6,010 bases of DNA from JAPYTU01 sp036166735 (GTDB lineage Bacteria > Bacteroidota > Bacteroidia > Cytophagales > MED-G16): assembly GCA_036166735.1 (NCBI GenBank), contig JAYZHG010000120.1:1-6010 (forward strand). The letters run 5' to 3'. Shown piece by piece: positions 1-6,010 of the stretch. A program made the position numbers and the translations under genes. Under the pieces are notes generated by a model, which made no database searches, had not been told where the DNA came from, and saw only the letters and a program-made list of their open reading frames with translations. The number at the start of each line of letters is the position of its first letter. The first letter of the stretch is position 1.

Positions 1-2571
1 AGTATTCCACTCTTTTCTCATCAAAGAATTGGCTTCACTTGATTGTTGAAATCCTTTAGTTTTATTTAATAAATCATAGGCAGACAAAGTAATAGAAGCC
101 TTCTCAGCCTCCCTGAAAAAGTAACTAAGACTTGCACCCATCGTAGGTATATTAACAGATTCATCAAATGATTGAGAACTATAATTTGTTACATCAGCTT
201 TTATATCAAAATTCCACTTGTTTGAAGGTGTATAACCTAAAGAACTAAAATATCCTAAACTATTTTGATTATAATTTTGTCTATCAGCAATTGAAAATTT
301 TGTATCTGTTATAGTATATCTGCCACCAAAATTTACTCTCCATTTATCCCTATTTCTATTTTCAAAACTTAATCTAATAGAATGATTAAGTGTCGTATTT
401 ATATTTTCTAATGAATTAATTATTACTTTATTTTCATTCCATGACTCAACAGAATTTAAATTAAAATCTAAACCTAATTTTCTAAGAGGTGTTGAAAAAT
501 CAATCCTTGAATTAAAATTATACATACCATCAACATTTATAGGTGTTGTAGTCCTTATAAATTTATTATCAACAGATTGAGACCAACTAATATTATCTTT
601 TGAATAAGTCCCCCTTAGACTTACGTAAAAAGAAGTAAAAGAAAACTGATCAAAAACTGTCCATGTAAGTCTTAAAGTATGATCATACTGAGGTTTTAAA
701 TCTACATTTCCCTTATATACATTTAATTGATTTAGATTATTTGAAATAGGGAAAAGTTGATTTAATGATGGTAATCTATAATTGGTTCGATAACTTATAT
801 CTAACTTTCTACCGCTAGCATAATTATTTCTATAATAAAATCTTGGTAAAAAATAAGAATGTTTCATTATCCCATAAGAACTCTCATTAAGTAATTTTTC
901 CATATTCATATTAGGAAATTCAAATGAAATATTAGCATAAACTTTATTTGTAACTCTCCTAAATGATAAAAAAGGTCTTACAGAACTTGTTTTAAATTCA
1001 AAAGAATTATCAACTTCATTGTTGGAGGAAAAACTTGCCTCAATTCTACTCAATTCTCTATTATTCTGACTTATTCTAACACCCCCATCAACAGACCAAA
1101 GTTTATTTAATTGTACAACAATTGCAGGAGATGTCATAAATGATTTTTGATTAGTAAAATTATTTCTATGAAAACTAGTGTTTTGAACTGTTATATCTTC
1201 AGAATAAAATATAGTGATATCATTTATCCAATCAAGATTAGATTCATCTTTTTCATAATCAAGATTAGTTGTTAACTTAAATTGTAATTTATCACCTTTC
1301 AATTTTGATATATAGGAAATTCTGCTATCAAAACTTAATTCATCTCCAATGTTTTCACTATCATTTATTAAGTTATTTACTTTAGATGAATTTAACTCAG
1401 TATTTGTCTTCACTAATCTTTCTAAAATATTTTTTGCATTAATTAAATCACCATCTACAATTAGTCTATTATTTTTATCAAAATTATGCCTTAAACCAAA
1501 ATCAATATTATTTGGTTTATCTTTTTCCATTTCATCAACTACTTGATCTTGATAATATATATTTCCATCGACAAAATTTTCTGATTCTGTAGTTTCTAAT
1601 AAATCCTTTTTATTAGAATTTTTTAAATAACTCAAAAAATACCTATTAGTCTTACCGTTACTATAAGATAGATTTAATCCCCCAGCATAGGAAGTATTCA
1701 ATCCCTTTATTCCTTGACCATATTGATTATCCCCTCTTTGTGTAAAACCAAATTCATTAATGTTATTAGACATTCCAAGAAATGCTGACTGAACAGTCTT
1801 AGAAAAACGATATATTTTACCATCAACCTTGTATGTATCATTAGTTCCATAACCAGCCTTTAATTCACCAAAATAACCATTTTTGTGTTTTTCATTTAAA
1901 AGAAGGTTTATGGTTTTATCTCTAATACCATCATCAATTCCTGAGAATTCAGCTTCTTCAGATTTTTTATCAAATACCTGAACCTTATCAAGAGCTTCAG
2001 CAGATAAATTTTTTGTCGCAACTTTTGGGTCATTTCCAAAAAACTCTTTTCCATCAACAAGCACTTTCGTAACATCTTCACCTTGTGCTTTTATATTACC
2101 ACTCTCATCTACTTCTACACCTGGTAATTTTTTAAGAAGCTCTTCTACAGATGCTCCAGGTCTAGTCGTAAATGCTTTTGTGTTATACTCCAAGGTATCT
2201 TCTTTAAATTTCATCGGAACTATTTCTGCAACAACAATAACTTCCTCTAATGCAGAAGGAATCATTTTTTTATCACCTAAATCACTAGGTAAATTTCGAT
2301 CAACAGTAATCATATCTGTAGAAGTTTCCATTCCTACATATGAAAACTGTAAGAGATAAGTATCATTTTTTACAGCTTTAATCTGATAATAACCATCTTT
2401 ATTTGTAACGCCAAAATGTTTTAAAGTTGAATCAATAGGGTTTAAAAGGACAACAGTAGTTAATTCTATAGGATTACCACTTTCATCAATAACTCTACCC
2501 TTTAGAATATTCTGAGAATAAGAATAAAATGAAAAAAAGAAAAAAAATAAAGCAAATAATGTTCTTTTCAT
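1..2571 (-). CDS. TonB-receptor-type outer-membrane beta-barrel protein, C-terminus cut off by the window edge
   Basis: The frame is open from ATG at 2571 to base 1 without a stop, giving 857 residues. Residues 1-20 are a signal peptide (K-R, a Phe-rich core, then YSYSQ). Residues 21-115 form a carboxypeptidase-regulatory-like beta-sandwich (GRVIDESGNPI; NKDGYYQI), ending in a TonB-box-like LEEVIVVA. Residues about 125-235 are the plug, with TRPGASVEELLKKLPGVEV, VLVDGKEFFGNDPKVATKNL and FSGIDDGIRDKTINL. The rest is alternating Tyr/Asn-rich strands of an OMP_b-brl_3-type barrel, including the typical AYDLLNK near the end. Such proteins usually run to about 900 residues, so a few dozen are probably missing. 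Family knowledge places it in the outer membrane; the cargo cannot be told from sequence, and true TonB-driven import is unproven for this subgroup. It starts 6 bp after the GLPGLI gene stops, so the two are probably translated from one mRNA. No adjacent SusD-like gene is seen on the upstream side. Confidence 0.93.
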   Translation of the reverse strand, partial: MKRTLFALFFFFFSFYSYSQNILKGRVIDESGNPIELTTVVLLNPIDSTLKHFGVTNKDGYYQIKAVKNDTYLLQFSYVGMETSTDMITVDRNLPSDLGDKKMIPSALEEVIVVAEIVPMKFKEDTLEYNTKAFTTRPGASVEELLKKLPGVEVDESGNIKAQGEDVTKVLVDGKEFFGNDPKVATKNLSAEALDKVQVFDKKSEEAEFSGIDDGIRDKTINLLLNEKHKNGYFGELKAGYGTNDTYKVDGKIYRFSKTVQSAFLGMSNNINEFGFTQRGDNQYGQGIKGLNTSYAGGLNLSYSNGKTNRYFLSYLKNSNKKDLLETTESENFVDGNIYYQDQVVDEMEKDKPNNIDFGLRHNFDKNNRLIVDGDLINAKNILERLVKTNTELNSSKVNNLINDSENIGDELSFDSRISYISKLKGDKLQFKLTTNLDYEKDESNLDWINDITIFYSEDITVQNTSFHRNNFTNQKSFMTSPAIVVQLNKLWSVDGGVRISQNNRELSRIEASFSSNNEVDNSFEFKTSSVRPFLSFRRVTNKVYANISFEFPNMNMEKLLNESSYGIMKHSYFLPRFYYRNNYASGRKLDISYRTNYRLPSLNQLFPISNNLNQLNVYKGNVDLKPQYDHTLRLTWTVFDQFSFTSFYVSLRGTYSKDNISWSQSVDNKFIRTTTPINVDGMYNFNSRIDFSTPLRKLGLDFNLNSVESWNENKVIINSLENINTTLNHSIRLSFENRNRDKWRVNFGGRYTITDTKFSIADRQNYNQNSLGYFSSLGYTPSNKWNFDIKADVTNYSSQSFDESVNIPTMGASLSYFFREAEKASITLSAYDLLNKTKGFQQSSEANSLMRKEWNT

Positions 2572-2577
2572 TATAAA

Positions 2578-3393
2578 TTAATTTCTAATTCTTCTACCAC
2601 CACCACCACTGTAACCACCACCTGTTGCTCCTGAAGAACCATCTGTTTGAGTTTTTAAAAATTCTTCAGTTTTCTCTGCTATCACTCTACCAAATTTTTC
2701 TTGTGTGTATTTTTTTCCAACTTCTGGTTTTACTACATCATCATCCAAATTAGTTAAATCTATGTTTTTTGCTAGAATAATAATCTTGTCATTTTTTTCA
2801 ATAGCCAAAATTGCTCCAGGAAGTCCTCTGTATAACAAAGGTCCAATAGAAATAGGAATTTGTGAAGTAAACCATGCAATTACGTGATCATCACCCTCTA
2901 CAATTTCTGCACCTAAACATACATAATCACCAACTTTTTTCATTTTATTGTTAATCTTCCAAGAAAAATCTGTTAAGTCTGATTCCACCATAAAATTTCT
3001 TGTCATAAATTCATACGTTTCTATTTTTTTATTTTCTTTCACATCAGTAAATACTTTTTTAATTTCAGCTTTCGGAGGTTTTCCATAACTCATTCTTCCC
3101 AAAATCCATTGAATATGTCTTGGAGGTGGATCATGTTCTAACAAATTTTCCTCATAAAATGAAGCATTTTCATTAAAAGAAAGGTCATAAAAAGACTTTC
3201 CTTTTTTAGGCAAACTATTGAAAAATGCTTTCGCTTCAGGACGTGTTCTTGAAATCCTTTCCGTAAATTCTTCGAAATTATAGTCTATAACAATTTCATA
3301 AGTTATCCTACCACTTGTATTATTCTGAGAAAAAATATCATTAGAAAAAATAAAAACAAGAATAAATAATAAATAACAATTTTTCATAAACAT
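2578..3393 (-). CDS. GLPGLI family protein, secreted, with glycine-rich C-terminal tail
   Basis: This is a 271-residue protein of the GLPGLI (Porph_ging) family, found largely in Bacteroidota and of unknown biochemical function. Residues 1-22 are a signal peptide (M-K-N, hydrophobic core, FS before Q23), so it is exported to the periplasm or cell surface. The family signature is at residues 173-198: AWFTSQIP, then GPLLYRGLPGAILAIE, with GLPG at 190-193. Upstream, SWKINNK (144-150) and DYVCLGAEIVEGDD (156-169) fit the usual motif order. Residues 252-266 are mostly Gly and Ser, and the protein ends RRIRN. Start choice: ATG at 3393 and ATG at 3387 (Met3) are both possible. The purine run AAGAAAG at 3396-3402 lies 2 bases from the first and 8 bases from the second, so Met3 is the likelier true start and also gives a more usual MKN signal peptide. 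The stop is 6 bp before the barrel gene; the pair is an evident operon. Confidence 0.93.
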   Translation of the reverse strand: MFMKNCYLLFILVFIFSNDIFSQNNTSGRITYEIVIDYNFEEFTERISRTRPEAKAFFNSLPKKGKSFYDLSFNENASFYEENLLEHDPPPRHIQWILGRMSYGKPPKAEIKKVFTDVKENKKIETYEFMTRNFMVESDLTDFSWKINNKMKKVGDYVCLGAEIVEGDDHVIAWFTSQIPISIGPLLYRGLPGAILAIEKNDKIIILAKNIDLTNLDDDVVKPEVGKKYTQEKFGRVIAEKTEEFLKTQTDGSSGATGGGYSGGGGRRIRN

Positions 3394-3395
3394 AA

Positions 3396-3402
3396 CTTTC
3401 TT
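3396..3402 (-). promoter_or_regulatory. purine-rich ribosome-binding-like site, bears on GLPGLI start choice
   Basis: AAGAAAG on the minus strand is the only Shine-Dalgarno-like run before the GLPGLI gene. It sits 2 bases from the ATG at 3393, too close for normal use, and 8 bases from the ATG at 3387, a good distance. It therefore favours starting at Met3. Many Bacteroidota genes lack a real Shine-Dalgarno sequence, so this is suggestive only. Confidence 0.35.
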
Positions 3403-3434
3403 ACTAATTAGATGCTAAATTAACAATTTACTTG

Positions 3435-3467
3435 CTTAATTACACTAAGGATTTAATAATTAGACAA
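3435..3467 (-). promoter_or_regulatory. possible weak Bacteroidota-type promoter for the GLPGLI/barrel pair
   Basis: In the 77-bp gap the minus strand has TTG at 3467-3465 inside TTTTTG, then a 22-base spacer, then TAATTAAG at 3442-3435. The Bacteroidota consensus is a -33 TTG/TTTG and a -7 TAnnTTTG about 20 bases apart; the -7 match is only partial (TA, one T and the final G). In such AT-rich DNA this could be chance. It would leave a leader of about 35 bases before the GLPGLI start. Confidence 0.18.
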
Positions 3468-3470
3468 AAA

Positions 3471-5732
3471 CTATAATTTATTTAAAATTAATTCAAAATT
3501 CTTAACAACACTTTCAGCATTTTCTTTTGTGAAACATAAAGGCGGTTTACTCTTTATCACATTATCAAAAGGACCATCAGTACCCACAAGTATCTTCATA
3601 TTTCTTAGCTCATTCTTTATTCTTTGAGCAAGTTTTGTATCTGGTTCCTTAGAATTTTTCTTAACTACTTCTATACCTATAAATAATCCAAAACCTCTTA
3701 CATCTCCAATAGAAGGATATTTTTTTTGAAGATCTTTAAAAAGAGACATGTAATAACTACCAACTACTTTAGCGTTCTCTTGTAAATTTTCTTCTTCTAT
3801 TACATCTAAAACTGACATTCCTATTGCACATGAAACAGGATTTCCACCAAACGAAGTAAAAAATTCAACACCCTTACTAAATGATTCAGCTATTTCACTT
3901 GTAGTAACTACTGCCCCTATAGGGTGACCATTAGCCATAGGTTTTCCAATAATTACAATATCTGGGACTACATTATGCATCTCAAAACCCCAATATTTAT
4001 CTCCTAAACGGCCAAAACCTGTTTGAACTTCATCACTAATACATACACCTCCTTGACTCCTTATAGCAGAATATATTTCTTTTAAGTATCCTTTTGCTAA
4101 GATAATTTGACCACCACACCCTAAAATTGGCTCACTAATAAAAGCTGATACTGATGATCCAGAATTTTTCATACTTTTTATAGCATCAGTTGCATACATT
4201 CTTCCTGCTTGACCATCATCATTAGTATATTTACCATTAAAAATATTAGGCATAGGAGCCTTTATTATATAATCTTTTTGTCCTTGTCCTTTCTTATTAC
4301 TGAATTTATAATCGCTTATATCTGTACCTCTTTGAGTATTGCCATGATATCCGTTTTCTACTACCATTACCCTATTCAACTTAGTATGCGAGAAAGCTAA
4401 TTTTATAGCTAAATCACTAGCTTCACTCCCTGAATTTAGAAAGTATATTTTATTAAGCTTATCAGGAAATTTTGCAAGCAATTTTTCTGCATATTCTGGT
4501 AAAACATCATACAAGTATCTTGTGTTGGTATTAAGTTTAGACATTTGCTTTTTACCTGAAGAAACAACTCTAGGATGAGAATATCCTACATGAGGAATAT
4601 TATTATAAGCATCTAAATAAGTATCCCCATACACATCATACATGTACTGAAAAGCTGCCTTTTCCATCCTAACAGGTTTATCATAACTCAATGAAAAAAT
4701 TGAACTAATTACTTGGTGCCTTCTTTTAACTATTTCCTCAAGAGGTTTTTGATCATGAACTAGTAAACCAAGAGATTTTCTAAAAGTATTTTCTACATGT
4801 AATGGACTTAAAACTAACCACTTATGAAGCATTTTCCATGCTGATTCTTCACTAATTAAAGCATATTTATTATCTGGATTTATTTTTCTTGAATGAGCAG
4901 AATTACATACACTAATACATAATTTTGTAGCAATTAAATAGTAGAGAATACTAATTTCATCTTCTTTAAGTGGTAATAATTTATGGTAAGACTTTAAAAT
5001 TATAATCGCCCATTCCAAAGGATCTTCTTTATCATAAGATGCATACATCATAGCAATAGCAACTTCATTAATCAACAAAGAATATGCCAAATCCCCAAAA
5101 TCAATAAAAGATGAAATTTTACCATTTTTTATAAGCACATTCCACTCATTAGTATCATTATGAATTATAGATTTTCTTAAATTAGGAATTAATGGGATAA
5201 CATTTTCTTCAAACTGATTAAAAAAATATTGAACCAAACTTCTATCCTTGGCACTTTCTATATCATCAATGTATTTTATATTAAGATGTAAGTACTGTAT
5301 ATCCCAAGGCGATTTTCTAGCTTTTATGGTATCATTATTAAACTGCATAAGTTGAACATTCATTTCTGCAAGAAAAATGCCAAAAGATTCCAACATTTTT
5401 TTAGTTTGTTTTATATCTCCAAAAAACTTACCATCTAAAAAAGATAACATTCTACAGATATATTTTTCTCCTTCTATTATTAAAGTTTTTAAATAAAAAC
5501 CATCAGCTGTTTTAATAGGATTAGGAAATCGATTTGGATACTTTTTTGATAAAAATAAAAGTACTTTATTTTCAGCTTGAATAAGTGATTTTAAATCCTT
5601 AGAATAAGGATATTTCTTAAAAATATAGTGATTATCAACAGTTTTTATAAGATAATTTTCATTTTCATAACCATTGAGTTTTTTGGTCTCAATAATTTGA
5701 AAACTAAACGCTTTCTCAAGTAAACTATTCAT
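3471..5732 (-). CDS. fused amino-alcohol kinase (APH fold) and class III PLP ammoniophospholyase
   Basis: This complete 753-residue protein has no signal peptide and is predicted cytosolic. Residues 1 to about 315 are an APH/choline-kinase-like domain: probable ATP lysine at K39 or K40 (YIFKKYP), helix-C glutamate E54, catalytic loop HNDTNEWN (H191, D193, N198) and metal motif DFGD (211-214). Residues about 335-753 are a class III aminotransferase-fold domain: phosphate-binding SGSEA (434-438), GYHG (461-464), E534, pyridine-binding D567 in SDEVQTGFGR, Schiff-base K597 in GKPMANGHPIG, and T626 before SFGGNPVSCA. The stretches YLDAYNNIPHVGYSHP, LNTNTRYLYD and TDGPFDNVIKSKPPLCFT closely match human ETNPPL and PHYKPL. 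Those enzymes are phospholyases rather than transaminases: they remove phosphate and ammonia from phosphoethanolamine or 5-phosphohydroxylysine, leaving an aldehyde. The inferred role is two successive steps, ATP-dependent phosphorylation of an amino alcohol and then elimination. The exact substrate is not readable. All key residues are present. The start at 5732 fits the domain boundary, though no Shine-Dalgarno sequence precedes it. It follows the membrane acyltransferase gene by 24 bp. Confidence 0.93.
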   Translation of the reverse strand: MNSLLEKAFSFQIIETKKLNGYENENYLIKTVDNHYIFKKYPYSKDLKSLIQAENKVLLFLSKKYPNRFPNPIKTADGFYLKTLIIEGEKYICRMLSFLDGKFFGDIKQTKKMLESFGIFLAEMNVQLMQFNNDTIKARKSPWDIQYLHLNIKYIDDIESAKDRSLVQYFFNQFEENVIPLIPNLRKSIIHNDTNEWNVLIKNGKISSFIDFGDLAYSLLINEVAIAMMYASYDKEDPLEWAIIILKSYHKLLPLKEDEISILYYLIATKLCISVCNSAHSRKINPDNKYALISEESAWKMLHKWLVLSPLHVENTFRKSLGLLVHDQKPLEEIVKRRHQVISSIFSLSYDKPVRMEKAAFQYMYDVYGDTYLDAYNNIPHVGYSHPRVVSSGKKQMSKLNTNTRYLYDVLPEYAEKLLAKFPDKLNKIYFLNSGSEASDLAIKLAFSHTKLNRVMVVENGYHGNTQRGTDISDYKFSNKKGQGQKDYIIKAPMPNIFNGKYTNDDGQAGRMYATDAIKSMKNSGSSVSAFISEPILGCGGQIILAKGYLKEIYSAIRSQGGVCISDEVQTGFGRLGDKYWGFEMHNVVPDIVIIGKPMANGHPIGAVVTTSEIAESFSKGVEFFTSFGGNPVSCAIGMSVLDVIEEENLQENAKVVGSYYMSLFKDLQKKYPSIGDVRGFGLFIGIEVVKKNSKEPDTKLAQRIKNELRNMKILVGTDGPFDNVIKSKPPLCFTKENAESVVKNFELILNKL

Positions 5733-5756
5733 GAATATAATATTAGATAGAAATAG

Positions 5757-6010
5757 CTAAAACTTTATAAAAATTTTCTTTTTATATAAGTAATAAGCAG
5801 GAACGTAACAAACCAACATATAAAGAATTGCCCAAATAAGAGAAGCTGTTTTAGCATAAATTCCTATATCAACCATTCCACCATAAATAATGTCGTTTAT
5901 TGAACTTTCGCTTATAATTGTAGCTTCATAAAAAAACCATACTAGAATTTGCGATAAAGCATATATTGCTATAGAATTACTTCCAAAAATAATTCCAAAT
6001 TTAATTCCCA
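5757..6010 (-). CDS. C-terminal fragment of a multi-pass membrane protein, probably HGSNAT/NagX-like acyltransferase (DUF5009)
   Basis: An open frame enters from the right edge and ends at TAG (5759-5757), giving 83 complete residues. Two hydrophobic segments are visible, at fragment residues about 4-27 (FGIIFGSNSIAIYALSQIL, then VWFFYE) and 57-75 (LIWAILYMLVCYVPAYYLY), followed by a basic tail, KKKIFIKF. A loop of about 30 residues separates them. The FGSNSIAIY-type penultimate helix and a last helix closing in Y-KKK-FIK resemble the end of the bacterial relatives of heparan-alpha-glucosaminide N-acetyltransferase (NagX/DUF5009). Those are inner-membrane proteins often linked with amino-sugar use. 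The catalytic part would lie outside the window, so the family call is moderate; that this is the end of a real membrane-protein gene is much surer. The kinase-lyase gene starts 24 bp downstream, consistent with one operon. Confidence 0.7.
   Translation of the reverse strand, partial: GIKFGIIFGSNSIAIYALSQILVWFFYEATIISESSINDIIYGGMVDIGIYAKTASLIWAILYMLVCYVPAYYLYKKKIFIKF

Noticed and set aside
1349..1546. Plus-strand 65-codon open frame opposite the barrel gene
   Set aside because: It lies wholly antisense to a well-supported coding frame, is low-complexity (Ser/Phe/Leu-rich) and has no recognisable domain; it is a shadow of the AT-rich barrel gene.
2526..2550. A-rich homopolymer runs near the start of the barrel gene as a programmed frameshift or sequencing error
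   Set aside because: On the coding strand these are Phe codons in the signal peptide core, and the frame continues unbroken for 857 codons.
2705..2887. Plus-strand 60-codon open frame opposite the GLPGLI gene
   Set aside because: It is antisense to the signature region of the GLPGLI gene, with no family resemblance or start signal.
3435..3463. Inverted repeat CTAATTA/TAATTAAG as a terminator
   Set aside because: The stem is only about 6 A/T pairs, with a long loop and no following T-tract; such repeats are expected by chance at this base composition.
4209..4400. Plus-strand 63-codon hydrophobic open frame
   Set aside because: It looks like a small membrane protein, but it is the complement of the conserved PLP domain; the Ile/Phe-rich composition is what antisense of Asn/Lys-rich AT-rich coding gives.
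4780..5732. Aminoglycoside phosphotransferase-like domain read as an antibiotic-resistance gene
   Set aside because: The fold is shared, but the fusion to an ETNPPL/PHYKPL-type PLP domain and the HNDTNEWN loop point to small-metabolite phosphorylation, and no resistance-island context is visible.

Overview
The window is AT-rich (roughly 30% GC by eye) and all of its coding sequence lies on the minus strand. It looks like chromosomal DNA of a member of the Bacteroidota, most likely a flavobacterium. The reasons are a GLPGLI-family protein paired with a carboxypeptidase-regulatory-domain/plug outer-membrane barrel protein, Phe-rich signal peptides ending in S-Q, A/T-ending codons, and start codons with little or no Shine-Dalgarno sequence.

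In the order of transcription (right to left) there are four genes. (1) 5757-6010 is the C-terminal 83 residues of a multi-pass membrane protein that resembles the HGSNAT/NagX-like (DUF5009) acyltransferases. (2) 24 bp later, 3471-5732 is a complete 753-residue fusion of an aminoglycoside-phosphotransferase-like kinase and a class III PLP enzyme. The second half closely resembles the animal ammoniophospholyases ETNPPL and PHYKPL. The predicted role is to phosphorylate a small amino alcohol and then eliminate phosphate and ammonia from it, within one polypeptide. (3) After a 77-bp gap, 2578-3393 is a complete secreted GLPGLI-family protein with a glycine-rich tail. (4) Only 6 bp further on, 1-2571 is an outer-membrane beta-barrel protein of the TonB-receptor type that runs off the left edge. 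Its 857 visible residues cover the signal peptide, N-terminal beta-sandwich, plug and most of the barrel.

Genes 1 and 2 may be co-transcribed (short gap, same strand). Genes 3 and 4 almost certainly are, and form a cell-envelope pair of a kind recurrent in Bacteroidota whose job is not known. Whether the two pairs form one transcript is undecided: the 77-bp gap has no convincing terminator and only a weak promoter-like match. The pairs have no obvious functional link. I see no RNA genes, mobile elements, CRISPR arrays or long repeats. Nothing here is clearly a new system; the most interesting items are the kinase-lyase fusion, whose substrate is open, and the uncharacterised GLPGLI/barrel pair.
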